Source: Reticulitermes speratus
Lineage: Eukaryota > Arthropoda > Insecta > Blattodea > Rhinotermitidae
Length of the DNA stretch: 64,000 nt
NCBI GenBank assembly: GCA_021186555.1
Contig: JAJKFL010000004.1
Coordinates: 11,662,001-11,726,000, forward strand
Direction of reading: 5' to 3'
Of the stretch, positions 20,756 to 32,893 are shown piece after piece. Within the stretch, counting starts at the first letter, position 1. Every line of letters starts with the position of its first letter. The notes beneath the pieces were generated by a model. It was not told where the DNA came from and searched no databases. It saw nothing but the letters and a program-made list of their open reading frames with translations. Position numbers and translations under genes: made by a program.

Positions 20756-22352
20756 CATGAGGGTAAAAAAGGAGAGACAAAAGAGCAAAAAAGATAAAAA
20801 ATACAGCAATCAAAGGGAAGAAAATACAGAAATCAGGGAAGCACACAACGAAATACCAATCTTTTAACACTTTACAAAACAGTGGTAATTGTATACTGCT
20901 TCCATAAAAAAAGGATGTCCATGCCTGAAAAGGATGAAAACAGATCAAATTCCAAGATCTGTGTCGTTTCTGAAAAATTAGGAAACTCACAAAGTCCAGA
21001 CCCTCGTCATGATCTTCGCAGCCTTCATAATGCCAACAACAGACACCTTAATTTAGCCTGTCGGTACTTACACATCTGAGCAGCTAGCAAGATATACCAG
21101 ATGTAAACTGGATGTCATGAATTTGAATCGCAGTGAAGCACCAGCTACCTGGATCACATGTCTAAATATCCTCAGTCCTCTACAGATATTGTGAGCTAGT
21201 ATTGTCAAACAGGACATGACTGCTTTTTCCATAACCCTTTTCAGTTCACTTTCAGTTCACTGTATCTGCTTATCTCATGCAACACCTGTAACTCAAACAG
21301 CTGTAGACTATTATTAACATCATCTATGGATTAGATAACCATAGAAAACAGCGACATAACCAACACAGGTAAACACTCCACAACTCATTTCTTCTTGAAA
21401 CAACAGAACAGAATTCAAATCAACCATCCATAACTACTACCATGGCCAACGTTCCCTCCTAATTTCTTTTTACAGCTGTGGACTTGCTACTGCTCTGCAC
21501 AGAACACGTTTACATGACCTGACGACTGCGCGGCACTTCCAGCAGCATTTTCAAAAGACAATTCCAGCTGCGTGGCAACAATTCAGTGTGTGCGGGAGCA
21601 TTTCAGTTACTGTGTGGCTGCACACCTGCACACCTTAGAGGGAACATTGACCATGGCAGCAAAAACTGTAGAAATTATGCGCGTGTGTGTGTGTGTGTGT
21701 GTATGGGGAGGAGGATGGAATATGCCTTTTTAGTACATTCTAAAAAGACCACTCTCATGTCAGTATGCTCACTTACACTCACTTTGTCAATTAAACATCA
21801 TCTGTGATAAAAGAAATACACCTAAATGCTGAGAAAATTTTGGAACTAGAAGTAATTTTGAATTCCATTTCACATGTTATGTACATTTTACTTTTGCATA
21901 CAATTAAAACTACTTGTCTACAGGTAATATGCCCCATGTGTAATAATGGCTATGCTGCCTATGAATAATATTACTGCATTACTGCTAGTCGGTCCCTGTA
22001 CTAACTGACATAATGAATGGTCATTCAACCACTGAAATTGTATTAATTTGTATTCAGTAACAAACACCCCTTTATTCTTCCTGTATTGAATCAGTCAATC
22101 AGTCTACCACACACTCAAAAACTTTGGCCAAGCAACCATCTTCATCATGAGAGCTGAAGTCTGACAACTTCCTGGTGATACTCTGATGATATTAGTGATC
22201 TGACAGTCTAGACAGTGATCACTGACAAAAGGCTGGGGATCTACTTCAAAGTGAAAGTATTAACACATGGAGAAATAATAAATCAGACTGTTTTCTGATG
22301 TCATTTCAAATGCCTGTGTATCTGTGCTTATGATCCACACATGGAAGAACTA
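20756..22352. other. No gene; GT microsatellite at 21683-21703
   Basis: Intergenic. (GT)n at 21683-21703 is the only clear structure. Confidence 0.5.
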
Positions 22353-22527
22353 CAGTAGAACCCTGTTAAGAAGTTTTTCAAGGGACCAGAGGATTAGGGA
22401 CTCCTTAAGCGGGAAGACTTATTAAGAGGGAAGCTTATTAAAAGCAATAGGATTTCGGGACTTTAAAAATCAGATATCTTGCAGGGGAAAACTTCTTATG
22501 CGGGGACTTCTTATCCGGGTTCTACTG
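22353..22527. mobile_element. pogo-like MITE, second family
   Basis: Starts CAGTAGAACCCTGTTAAGAA and ends CTTCTTATCCGGGTTCTACT then G, flanked by TA on each side. Internal sequence differs from the GTTATAAC family at 6611. Confidence 0.8.
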
Positions 22528-23835
22528 TATGTGTATCTACAGTACATGAATGCAGATCGCTGCCATAAGCTTAGTGAAATGATCATCTAACGTGATCAAA
22601 ACTCAAGATCTTGTGTTCAAATAAAACATATATGAAATTCTGACAGGTAAAATTACAACCCACACATTTAATCTTTCAAGGATCGAGGTTTAAAATGCCA
22701 CTATGCCACGGTGGCCCGGGGTAAATGTCAAGACCACTGCTACCAGTGCATTTTTGACAACTTTGGTTGACATTGGGCCACTCAGCATTTCTCTCTGTAA
22801 GGACTTCAGTTGTCAATGTGCCTAAAAAGTTTAACACAGCTGCTGATAATGACATTTTTATTCAAATCTTATATTAGGAGCACACTGCCAAAATTTTAGC
22901 TACCAGTTTGCATGTTCAATTGTCATTTGCCAACTTTTTAATTATGGTACCTTCTGAAATGGAAATTGAGCTTATAATTTTTCACTGTGTGTGTGTGTGT
23001 GTAAATAATGGAGTAGGAGGGTCATTTTCTTAAATATCAGTTTAGCAGGACCAGTGCAAACACGGCCCAACATACCCTTGCTACAACACAAATAGTAAAT
23101 GGGTGTATCTTTTTTGCATGAAAGTAAGATTCTGCATGCCTGAGCATTATGCCTTAAAGCATACAGGGAAGGCCTGGAAGTAAAGCTCCACATATTTAAT
23201 TACTCCAGCTACTTTACGTTGACAAAAACAGCATCTGGCAGCTGTTGTACTGAAGGTACCCTGGACACGACAGCAAAGTGACAAATTTGTCACATTTCAT
23301 CACCAAACTAGACCCACAGTCAATTACACTGTGCTACCCCAGCGCACATATTTTCTCACTCTTTGATATCTGTCTCCACAGAATTTTCTCTTCACTTCCC
23401 AGGTTTTCTCTGTCTTGAAAATTACTCCCTAGGATTTAAATGAAGTGCCTGTTGGCATGCCTGGAACAGAATACGTACAACAGAGAAAGACACCAACAAT
23501 CTATGCCCAAAGTGGAATTCAAGCCCAGTGGATGTCTGTTATTGCTTCTCTCTTAGGCTGTACAGACATATGTTGAATGTCTTGCCTTTGTCACTGTATC
23601 TTCTTGGTTTGTATTCAACAGAAGATTTCTGATGCCTCTTATTTGTTATTCTGTTTCTCCTTGTAGTCATTATTTTTTATGTACTAGTTCTGCAGTGGTA
23701 AATAGTTCCTGCTGAAGTATTAGCCTGGTGTGTTTGACTTACAGGATTACTGACTTCCACCATTATAACCCTTCTATTCTTGGCCAGTATGTTTACATTT
23801 CTCACTGGCATATAATGCTTGATATATGTTGAAAA
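22528..23835. other. No gene; GT repeat at 22985-23002
   Basis: Intergenic sequence downstream of the painless gene, with a short (TG)n tract. No recognised exon. Confidence 0.5.
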
Positions 23836-24090
23836 CGCCGATCCCAGTGGCCGTGCGGTCTAAGGCGTGGGTCTGCGGCCGCTCGCTTACTGGGATCGTG
23901 GGTCGAATCCCACCAGGGGCATGGATGTCTCTCTCTTGTGAGTGTTGTGTGTTGTCAGGTAGAGGTCTCTGCGACCAGCAGGTCCCTTGTCCAGAGGAGT
24001 CCTACCAACTGTGGTGTGTCTATCAGTGTGATCGAGAAGCGTCGTAAAATGATGAGGCCTAGGCCCCCAAGGGCTGTCGAGCCATAGGGA
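23836..24090 (+). mobile_element. SINE-B (tRNA-headed)
   Basis: Complete copy: GCCGATCCCAGTGGCCGTGC, GGTCTAAGGCGTGGGTCTGC (A-box region), GGGTCGAATCC (B box), GTTGTCAGGTAGAGGTCTCT, and the 3' end CCCAAGGGCTGTCGAGCCAT. The head looks like a class II tRNA (Leu/Ser type). Confidence 0.88.
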
Positions 24091-24515
24091 GAAAAAGAAA
24101 AAAATTGAACACAGATAATTAACCGTGTAACGGTAATGTATCAAGCTACATCACCATCTGATGTTCTTGCACACTTACGACAAATTTTAGACAGATTATA
24201 GTAGATATTAGTGGTCAGCACATTCTTATCCTCATGATAGACTAAGGTATGAGTCAGGGCATTTTGGTAAATGACTAACAGATGTACGTTAATAGTTCTA
24301 GATGCCATCACAGCAAAATGTTGTACACCAGTGTAAACAGTCAAGTCAGAATGAGTCATATTAAACCATACTACGCATTTATATGACCTTCATCTGCACT
24401 AAGCTTTCAAACCTGAATTTTTTCCTTCAACCATCCTGTGTCCTTGTAACAAAATTAAACGTTGTTGTTGCAAGGCCACCTAAGGCACTTTACAACAAAA
24501 GGCGGCTAGAATTCC

Positions 24516-27419
24516 TCACTTTCTGCTGGAAGAATCTAACTGACGTATATAATCCAAAATTATTTCCAACTTGACCTCAGTTTCCTTCAGTTTTGTCTTA
24601 ATCTCCTCTAAGTCAGAAACCTTATGGCGATTGTTGATGATCTCCATTGCTTTTTTCAGAATCTCAGAATCAAGTGTATATGAACCACATCCAAGTGGAC
24701 AGCAGTCGGTAGCCTTTTCTTCTATTTCTTTACGCTTCTTTTGATGGCTGCAGAACATAATTCTTGATCCTCGATTAGGAAGGACTCGTATCACATTATC
24801 TGGGACTTTGTAAGGAAAGAGATATATCCGACTGGAGATGGGTTTTAAAGATTGACCGACTGTTGGCGAACAGCAGCAGATACGCCTGAGAGTACTGACA
24901 AATAGAAGTGAAGGACTATGGTACAATGCTTCAATGTATGACATAAGCCTGACTCGTGACATGTAACTCACAATCTCAGCATCATCCCTTATGGCTTGAG
25001 TATCACTCACAGCCAAACCATTCAGGAGATTGAACAGCACAATGGCAATAAGGAATATGAAGAGGATAAAAACAACATGACTTGTACCAGGAAATGACAC
25101 AAATGGAATAGATGCCACATCAAATTCACCAGTTAGCATTACAACTGTCTTGAATACCGACATTCCAGGGTCCAGGAAGAAATTCTCATCAGAGTCTCCC
25201 ACTTCACCACATTGTGTTGCAGCACCACAGTCACGGAACAATGCATAGAAACTGAATGCAAAAGCAACGATGAGGATTGCATACCAGGCTAGGAATTTGA
25301 GGAAGTTCCATGAGACTCTCTTGAACATCTCAATGTTGACTGAGAGGCTAGGGTGGCGCCCTATAAGGAGCACCAATTCAGCCCATGATAACAAGATGGC
25401 TACAGCAGAGAAATGTGGCCTGGCATGACCATGGACCCAGTCAGAGAACAAAATGGCAGCACTGGTTATGAGCACGATAAATTCGAGATAATTCTCAGGA
25501 TCCTTGAAGTATTCCGATGAGAATACAACCAACTGAAACAATTCCCTTACTGTCAGTAAAGCCAGGAAGACTATCAAAACAGCCCACCAGAAACCGGTAG
25601 CATTATATTTAAACAGTGTGAAGGTTTCTGTTGCTGATTCTTCAATTGCATCACTGCTTATGATGCTGGTGTTGACTGAATCTTTATGTGGATTAACTAT
25701 ATGAGGTTTCCCATACCACAGTAGAATGTAACATGTTAACACTACAACAAATAGGATATAGAAAATGAGATTAATATAAAAGAAGGCACAAATACGCTGC
25801 CACTTTAGATCCAAGAAACTGGTAAATATTGGATGTTTGAGGAGATACCTCAGGTCTCGGGACTGGCTGATGTACAGGAGAGGTTCGGTTTCTGTGTTTA
25901 TTCTTGTTGTGGCTATGTTCTGATGGGCAAGTGGTTCTCTGGGGCTGTCACAGTCGTTTAGGGGCAGTGCCACCTGTTCAGAGGGATTCTGCTGCTGCTG
26001 TATAAGACCCTCTCTGGGTGGCGGCACAAGAAACTTATAAGAGAATGTTACCTCATATGTATCTTCTCTGGGAAATTCGCCATTTGTGTCCAAACAACCA
26101 TTCAAGAAAGTTTCCAACATCTTGGGTGACATACTGGCCAATGGCGGTTCACCTAAAACATTCCTGATACCAACATAAGCCCCATGCTTCAGTAAGCTGA
26201 GGACAGCATAATCGTCATCATTCTTTGCAGCATAATGCAAAGCTGTGTTCCCTTTGTAATCTGCAGCATTGACATCTATCTGGAGGTGGGGAAGATGTTC
26301 CAGGAGTAGATCAAGACATCCTCTGTAGTCTGTATGGATGGCAGACGTATCTGCCCGTGGAGATTTCAGGATGGCAAGTAATGCTGTTTCTCGTGCATCT
26401 GATCCATCTTTTAAGTCCACAGATTGTGGTCCATGTTTTTGAAAAAAAAGGTTAAGGATGGCAGGTTGACCACTGTAACAAGCAAGCAAGGCAGGCGGAC
26501 GAGTGTCTGCAAGACAGGTAGCATTGGGATGAACGTCGTGATTCAACAAGGCCCTGGCTTGTGTTTCCAGTCCCTCCTTTGCACAGTACTGAAGCAGTGT
26601 AGAACTGCCATCACTTTTGTCCAACTCCTCCCTTGCAACAACATTAATACCAGCAATAAATGAATCAAAATCCCTTTCATACAGATATTTAAACAGGGCA
26701 CTACTATCTACAGTATCTTTTTTGTTCCCAGGTCTTCCTTGTTCTGGTAATAATTCAGCCAATTCTGGGAAATTTTCAAGTATAGTTTCTCTAGCACTCT
26801 TCTCATACAATCCTGCTTTAGATGTATCAATGTCTAAGTCATCTCCAGCACACTTCAGAATTGTTTTCACTACCTGTTCAGTACCATTCATAGCTGCATA
26901 ATGGACAGGAGTATAACCTTTCTTATTAGAAACATTCACTTTGATCTCTTTATTACGCATTAGACGCTGAATACAGCGTATGTACTTAGATACTGTATCT
27001 TCAGATTGGCCTTTAAGCTTCTGTTTAGCTATTACATGTAAAGGTGTATCCCCAAAGGTATCCCGAATGTTAACATCTGTACGTTTGTCTTCAACAAGGG
27101 CCTCAAGAACTTCGTATTCTGCATTTTCAGCTGCAATGTGGATGGGCGCCTTGTAACGGAGCTGATTCAGATTGTTGGGTTCAGCTTTGGCATTAAGGAG
27201 CGCTCTGACATATTCAACAGCATTGTCCTTGCAGGCGAGGTAAAGTAATGTGGCATTAACAGGGTCGCCATACCAGTGGTCAGTTGACACATCAGGCTGC
27301 TTCAGCAGTTTGTAGAAGGTGTCAAAGTCCTTGGATTTCCAGGCATTCATCAGCTGGGTCTGTGGATCTGGTGTGCAGAGACTTCCCATTCGAGCCAGCT
27401 CTATGTTACCCTCTGCCAT
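24516..27419 (-). CDS. painless: TRPA channel, painless-like
   Basis: 967 residues in one exon. It would form a plasma-membrane cation channel; the Drosophila relative acts in nociceptors for noxious heat and mechanical stimuli. Ankyrin-type repeats fill the N-terminal half, for example ATLLYLACKDNAVEYVRALL (56-75), APIHIAAENAEYEVLEALV (91-109), GYTPVHYAAMNGTEQVVKTI (168-187) and GNTALHYAAKNDDDYAVLSL (390-409). Membrane segments follow: S1 about 542-568, S2 609-633, S3 643-661, S4 671-688, S5 706-728, pore helix MLTGEFD (761-767) and S6 781-803 running into NLLNGLAVSDTQ. The C-terminus has a cysteine-rich patch and a short coiled coil (about 933-961). The length and C-terminal sequence match painless better than pyrexia or TRPA1, which have different repeat numbers. 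No disruption is seen. A splice acceptor lies eight bases before the ATG, so only the 5' UTR is split. Confidence 0.93.
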   Translation of the reverse strand: MAEGNIELARMGSLCTPDPQTQLMNAWKSKDFDTFYKLLKQPDVSTDHWYGDPVNATLLYLACKDNAVEYVRALLNAKAEPNNLNQLRYKAPIHIAAENAEYEVLEALVEDKRTDVNIRDTFGDTPLHVIAKQKLKGQSEDTVSKYIRCIQRLMRNKEIKVNVSNKKGYTPVHYAAMNGTEQVVKTILKCAGDDLDIDTSKAGLYEKSARETILENFPELAELLPEQGRPGNKKDTVDSSALFKYLYERDFDSFIAGINVVAREELDKSDGSSTLLQYCAKEGLETQARALLNHDVHPNATCLADTRPPALLACYSGQPAILNLFFQKHGPQSVDLKDGSDARETALLAILKSPRADTSAIHTDYRGCLDLLLEHLPHLQIDVNAADYKGNTALHYAAKNDDDYAVLSLLKHGAYVGIRNVLGEPPLASMSPKMLETFLNGCLDTNGEFPREDTYEVTFSYKFLVPPPREGLIQQQQNPSEQVALPLNDCDSPREPLAHQNIATTRINTETEPLLYISQSRDLRYLLKHPIFTSFLDLKWQRICAFFYINLIFYILFVVVLTCYILLWYGKPHIVNPHKDSVNTSIISSDAIEESATETFTLFKYNATGFWWAVLIVFLALLTVRELFQLVVFSSEYFKDPENYLEFIVLITSAAILFSDWVHGHARPHFSAVAILLSWAELVLLIGRHPSLSVNIEMFKRVSWNFLKFLAWYAILIVAFAFSFYALFRDCGAATQCGEVGDSDENFFLDPGMSVFKTVVMLTGEFDVASIPFVSFPGTSHVVFILFIFLIAIVLFNLLNGLAVSDTQAIRDDAEIVSYMSRVRLMSYIEALYHSPSLLFVSTLRRICCCSPTVGQSLKPISSRIYLFPYKVPDNVIRVLPNRGSRIMFCSHQKKRKEIEEKATDCCPLGCGSYTLDSEILKKAMEIINNRHKVSDLEEIKTKLKETEVKLEIILDYIRQLDSSSRK

Positions 27420-27426
27420 GTCAGTG

Positions 27427-27440
27427 ACTGCAACAAGGAA
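27427..27440 (-). other. Splice acceptor in the 5' UTR of painless
   Basis: The minus strand reads TTTCCTTGTTGCAG, then TCACTGAC and the ATG. A pyrimidine-rich acceptor this close to the start implies a non-coding upstream exon and a promoter at higher coordinates. I could not locate that exon. Confidence 0.65.
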
Positions 27441-27609
27441 ACATCACGCATGAGCAATGCTTTCTGTTGGTTAAACTTCATTGGCCAAACAGGCTGCTCA
27501 TGTCCCGTTAAAAGTAACTCTTTATGGACGAAACGGAAAACACTGTCCCACTCAGGTGCAGGGACGGGCATTTAAAATGAAAGTCACTCCGGCCGTCAGC
27601 AGCTACATT

Positions 27610-27945
27610 GAGATCCGGAAGATAAAGGTTAAAGGCAAAATATAAAGTTGTCCTTGTGTTTAATTAGGCACCACAACATTAAGACATATGGGGGAGTGGA
27701 CGTATAGGTTCATGCACACGTGACCTCAGCATTAGACAGAGTTGAGTCGTCATGCTTCATGCCCCAGCCATTTTATCCACAGGGAAAGAGTCCCTAGTAC
27801 CCTCTGCTGAGGTGGCTGGGTGGGTCCCAGTGCCAGTCTGCATGCTTTAAAGAAGGAGAAAACCTCACTGCACCTGCATGAAATCAAAATCAGACCCCCT
27901 GGTGTTCCAGCCTGTAGCCTAGTCACTACAGAAAGCCGCACTGTG
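27610..27945 (-). mobile_element. Diverged SINE-A, minus strand
   Basis: Plus strand: GGGGGAGTGGACGTATAGGT, CATGCCCCAGCCATTTTATC, GGCTGGGTGGGTCCCAG and CAGCCTGTAGCCTAGTCACT. Family order is kept with many substitutions. It lies in the upstream (5') region of painless. Confidence 0.65.
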
Positions 27946-28299
27946 TCGTCATGCTGGTTAGTGCTGTGCAAAGTGGTTACATGATGTCCTGAAACTTGAG
28001 CAGTGAATTCAATTGGTAGGACATGCAACCAACCAATTGCATAATACAGCCTTTCTTAAAAATTCTACTCATACAGCTGATTATTCTTATTAAACAAGAC
28101 AGGCAATGTACGTATCACCTAACACAGTGGTGTATACAACAGTGGCACGTAATCATTACCACTGTTGCTAGGGAAATACAACAATGGGTTCCCTTTGTAT
28201 GGTTGTTGACCTACACGTAGCTGTCAAAGGAATGAAACACTGTCTATTTACGGGCGATTTCACACTCTATCAACGAATGAATGAATCATTCAATGACTC

Positions 28300-28520
28300 A
28301 ACCAATCAGTCAATGAATAAATAAATGAATAAATAAATCAAGGAACGAACGAGCGAATAAATACAAATAAATAAATACACAAATAAACAAATCAAGAAGC
28401 AGGAAAGCAAATAAATAAACAGATAAACAAGTAAAATAAATAAATGACTGAATAAATAAATAGATAAACAAATAAAGATAAATAAAAAATAAATGAAACA
28501 AATCTATAAATAAATACATA
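28300..28520. repeat. AAAT-rich simple repeat
   Basis: Imperfect (AAAT)n with GAAT and CAAAT variants. Long minus-strand frames rich in F, L, I and Y across it are artefacts of this composition. Confidence 0.88.
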
Positions 28521-28675
28521 CTGAAGCAATACATTATATACTCGTATGTCTTTTTAAATTTATGCCTTCCACGTCGATACTGTTTCGAGACATCAGATCT
28601 CGCAATTCTCGTAATTTGTGTCGAATTCGTTCGGGGCGCGACATTTTCTGTAAATCTGTCTCTGCCCACGCCATG

Positions 28676-28922
28676 ACGGCACACAGGGGAGTAGAGGTAT
28701 AGCTCCAATCATTCTTAATCTCGGCACTAGATGGAGGTGAATGGTCAACTTTACGCCCCAGTCGCTTTACCCCCGAATATCCATTGAATATGAGGCTGGG
28801 TGGGCCGCAGAGCAGGCCTGGACGGTTTGAAAAATGAGAAAAATCAGTTACCCCTGCACGGATTCGAACCCCGCACCGTTCAGCCAGTAGCCTAATCAAT
28901 AACCCAGTAAGCTATGCCCGCT
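28676..28922 (-). mobile_element. SINE-A, minus strand
   Basis: GGGGAGTAGAGGTATAGCTC, CTCGGCACTAGATGGAGGTG, GAGGCTGGGTGGGCC and GGATTCGAACCCCGCACCG on the plus strand. Confidence 0.78.
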
Positions 28923-30213
28923 TGTAGACAATGTAATTGTAAGATTAGTGAGTTCTTTGTTTGTTTTAATACAACGGAAACTTTGTTGGATCTTGTTAGC
29001 GATTTACCGACCAGAAGTTGGCAACAATGGTACTACTAGTTTTTATAAAAGAGAAATATAATAAACAGATGTCAGCAATGTCGCTAATGTCATGACAGAT
29101 CGCAGTAAGAAATGGCTGTGTGTTATAACGTGGGAAGAACTATGTTAATGTGCATAAGCAAATAAGCTACAGCCTTTCAGAGCGAATGCCCCTGTCCCGG
29201 ACCGTAACACCAGCTGGACACAACATGTCGGTTCCAGGATTGTATTATTAGCATTTAAACAGACGACTGGGAATAACGGGGGATTAACACCAGCAAATTG
29301 CCAACTGTGGAAATAGCTTCAAATACCGCCGACCAACATACAGCGTATAAAGCCGACGATTAAAGACTATAAAATGCGTACTTGTAAATAGTTGACAACG
29401 TTTAGAAGGCTCGTAGTGCTTTCGCACCGTCGGAAACTGTCTGCCATTCGCCAAGGCGGGACTTTTCCCAAAGACGAAACGTCCCTGTGATAAACCCGGC
29501 TGTGACTAAAGTACTTTTGTAGAAGTTTCATTTCTGTATGCAAAACTCGATTCGTGGGTGAAAGTGGGAAGGGCCGGTGGAGGAGGGGGGGGGTTCAGCA
29601 ACAATAATTTTGTGACTTGTACCCTCTCTCCCGCGCAGACATCTGCACTAAGACCTACAGTAACTTTGCAGTCAGTAAAAACAAATGTTCATCCCCCATT
29701 TATTGTCCGATATGGATAACAATCGGTACAAGATGTCTTCACATAATGGTGTTGAGCATTGGCGAGTTGTTGGACGTAAAGAATGCCTTGTAGATCTGTG
29801 CGGAACGTCACGTGATCCTCATGTCGCTGTCTTCAGACACTGCACATGACGGAATATAGGGTTGTTTACAGGATCGTGCGCGCTGAGTCATCAAGTGACA
29901 CCCACGCCGGGAGCGAACCTCATCCATATCTGTGGAGTCAGCAAATCCCTTCGGCAAGTCCACGAAGCCATTGAGACAGAAGCGAGGTCAAAGTATGACG
30001 CACCGAGCAGACATGCGGCAGGGAACAAAATGGAGCAGTCAGCTGATAAGGCACGGACGAGCTACAACAAAACTCGCAGTGCTGCGCTCTGTGACGCAGA
30101 AGAGGCACTTCAGTAACGTGTCACTTTTAACACACTGTAGATCCTCTTATCAGCGGACTAACAGCGGGAGAGGCTGCTCCGATAATGCCGATGGTCCGGT
30201 ACTTCCGAAATAT
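28923..30213. other. No gene seen
   Basis: GC content rises around 29850-30120, which could hold a promoter or untranslated exon, but no frame has recognisable similarity. GACGAAACGTCCC at 29472-29484 is another possible decayed hammerhead half. Confidence 0.4.
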
Positions 30214-30420
30214 GTATAATATATTCATTCCGCAGTCTGTCTTACGACAGGTCCGTAGCCTCTTCCAAAGCCAGTTCTCCACACAGTTCGATCTAGTGCT
30301 TCCACTCTCAATTTCCAGTACCTTCTTTTTTCCTTAAGGTCATCCAGTAGCTGCTTGCGTCTTCTACCTCATCTTCTCGTCATTTCTATCCTTCCCTCTA
30401 AATTTCCTTCAATAACGTGT
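30214..30420 (-). pseudogene. LINE ORF2 C-terminal relic
   Basis: One minus-strand frame reads RKQLLDDLKEKRRYWKLRVE and then ALDRTVWRTGFGRGYGPVVR before a stop at the right place. This is the common C-terminus of an arthropod LINE polyprotein. Upstream the frame is broken. It is a different LINE family from the 8595 relic. Confidence 0.75.
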
Positions 30421-30461
30421 TTTAGAAGGAAGTTCCTACGCAAGATATATATGCATATATA

Positions 30462-30620
30462 CAGTTAAACGCGGTTATAACGACATCCGTTTATACGACA
30501 CCTCGCCTATAGCATCGGATAATCTGTAGTACCAATTAATTCCTCACTGTTAACCATAACATTATTCCGCTCGGTTATAACAACACCCGTTTATAACGAC
30601 ACAAAATATTCAATCGACTG
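30462..30620. mobile_element. pogo-like MITE, deleted right end
   Basis: CAGTTAAACGCGGTTATAAC at the left and ATTCAATCGACTG at the right, TA at both ends. Compared with the 185-bp copies, about 25 bp are missing near the right terminus. Confidence 0.78.
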
Positions 30621-30904
30621 TATACACAGCCTACACAGTCGCCAAAACAGTAATACAGTACTGTACATATAACACTAATGCATACACATAATACTGCACA
30701 CAAATACAATTAACTTTGCAATGAATGTAAATAAATGATAAGGAGAAAAGCCTGTCTGTCCTCTAACGTATTTCACATATTCCCGCTGCGGATCAAAATT
30801 TCGGAAAGGACAGATCTAATCCGTTATTTCCGAAATCCGTACATAAGGCGTCTGTTCATAAGACGGTATACAGTATACAGTTCGACGGTATAAGCGGAAC
30901 TGTA
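30621..30904. other. No gene seen
   Basis: AT-rich; nothing recognisable beyond short TATACAGT motifs. Confidence 0.4.
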
Positions 30905-31155
30905 ATTTGTTCAGTACTTTTTTTTGGGGGGGGGGGGGTTAAGGGCCCCGCAGCAGACGCTACGGACGCACCGCAGCCTTGAGGCTTATTGTGCAACCCT
31001 GTGATGAAGATGATTAGTTTTTTTCGTTTTTCCTTGTAATGGAGCACTGGTGGAATGAAATTGACAGGTGAAAACCGAAGTACTCGGGGAAAAACCTGTC
31101 CCAGTGCCACTTTGTCCACCACAAATCCCACATGGACTGACCCGGGATCGAACCT
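30905..31155 (-). mobile_element. SINE-D, minus strand
   Basis: Plus strand runs from the 3' end (TTTTTTTTGGGGGG, GGGCCCCGCAGCAGACGCTA, GGCTTATTGTGCA) through TGGAGCACTGGTGGAATGAA to CCACAAATCCCACATGGACT. It matches the complement of 9575-9840. Confidence 0.78.
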
Positions 31156-31879
31156 GTTCAGTATTAAACTAACCACTTTACATCAATAATAATACATTTG
31201 TTATGATATCTGCGGGCCAATAAAAAATATTTGGCGAACGGCACCCATCCGCATCCCCCGAGAGTAAATCTTTAAAGCTTTATAACACAGGGTCGCCCCA
31301 AATTTTCCAAACATTTAGGCACCACCTACAGTTTCCAGGCAGCAGAAGTGTAATATTAAGCACCCCCAGTTGTGACATGATCTGTGAACCTCACTCTTAT
31401 CTGGTGTCTTCTGCTCGGTGCGTGTGAAATGATACACAACTGTATATACGGGAGGTGGGCAGAACTCCAATAATTATGTTCAAACTATTAGGTGCCATCG
31501 TATAAATTTTAGTCGTCTGGGCGTCCAGGATTTGTGCAACCCGCGTTATAGTAACGTAACACAGAGTGCCCTTTATACCTCAAACGAGTGTTTCAATAAA
31601 GAACAGTTGTTTCACTGAGCAGTGTTAACCGGTTGGTTACGTAACCGAAACGTGAAGTTCTCTGTAAAGGGGGAACTGAATTCATAATAAACTGGGTGTA
31701 TTCAACAAATACAGAAGTATCAGGAATTTAAAAGAAATTGATGCAAATTTCAGAAAAGCGATTGGAACACATTACAATTGTGATTCGCCATAGATTAAAA
31801 AAATAATGTTAGTTAAAACTGCAGGAAGCCAAATCAGAAAGTAGGCCTATTCCATGTTACAGCCTGTCAGCATATAGAC
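31156..31879. other. No gene seen
   Basis: No recognisable exon or repeat. Confidence 0.4.
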
Positions 31880-32205
31880 CATGGGTCTCCAACACGCGGC
31901 CCGCGGCCACATTTGTAAATTGTGTATACATTATAAAAATTACACAATAATTTAGGAAGTTAGGTATACCACTTACTGTCGACCTCGGTTATAACGTCAT
32001 GAAAGGGACTGAATATTCTGTGTCGTTATAAACGAGTGTCGTTATAACCGAGGAGTATAATGTTATGGTTAACAGTGAGGAATTAACTGGTACCACATAA
32101 TATTTGACGTTATATACGAGGTGTCTTATAAACCGATGTCGTTATAACCGGATTCGACTGTATTGTTATTTTTCCACGTGCGGCCCGCGAACCAGCCCAC
32201 AATAA
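31880..32205. mobile_element. hAT-like MITE with a nested pogo-like MITE
   Basis: GGGTCTCCAACACGCGGCCC at the left and GTGCGGCCCGCGAACCAGCC at the right bracket the element at 31976-32160. Outer ends resemble the 6316 element. Exact boundaries are uncertain. Confidence 0.5.
31976..32160. mobile_element. pogo-like MITE (185 bp)
   Basis: TA, then CTGTCGACCTCGGTTATAAC ... GTCGTTATAACCGGATTCGA then CTG and TA. Same length and internal motifs as 6611-6795. Confidence 0.85.
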
Positions 32206-32631
32206 CGGGCGTGGCTCTTTGCCATAAAAAGTTTGTAGACTCGCGATGTACATAAGATACCTTGCCCTGTGTTCTGTACTTCCTACAAGATGGCAGATCA
32301 TGACTTAACGGGTGCAAAAGCGACATTACTCAGGACTCGGCTTAAATGCTTGATAAACACATCACCAAAGGCGGAAGAGTTCTTTTGAATACCTGACGCG
32401 AGGACAGGCTACGACACTGGTGATCTTACGATAGTATTATTAACATTCTGAGTTCGAACTGCCATGTCAGAAGCTATTAACTGCAAGCAGCAAGGTATTC
32501 AGCCAGATTCACCAACCAATTAGGCCTGAGTCCAAAGTATATCACTAAATCTCTAACACTGAGTGCAAATACGATGTATGATACTGCAGAGATGGTTATA
32601 ACGTTATTAATTAATGGCGGCTAGACCTGAG
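32206..32631. other. No gene seen
   Basis: No recognisable feature. Confidence 0.4.
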
Positions 32632-32893
32632 GGGTTTTTCTCCCCAATGGCTCGACAGCCCCTTGGGGGCTTAAGCCTCCTCATTTTTCGAGGCTTCACG
32701 ATCACACTTTAGACAAACCACACTCGGTAGGACTCCTCTGGACGAGTGATCAGCCCGTCGCAGAGACCTCTACCTGACAACACACATCACTCACAACAGA
32801 CAGACATCCATGCCCTAGGCGGGATTCGAACCCACAATCCCAGCAAGCGAGCGACCGCAGACCCACGCCTAAGACCGCGCGGCCAATGGGATG
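32632..32893 (-). mobile_element. SINE-B, minus strand
   Basis: Plus strand: TTCTCCCCAATGGCTCGACA, GAGGCTTCACGATCACAC, GCGGGATTCGAACCCACAAT and CGCGCGGCCAATGGGAT. Its 5' end touches the 5' end of the SINE-C at 32894. Confidence 0.87.

Noticed and set aside
28310..28708. 132-residue minus-strand frame rich in F, L, I and Y, resembling membrane segments
   Set aside because: Produced by an AAAT-type simple repeat; no start context or neighbours to support a protein.
29862..30219. Two overlapping plus-strand frames in a GC-richer stretch
   Set aside because: No recognisable domain, no splice signals that hold together; could be an untranslated exon but cannot be supported.
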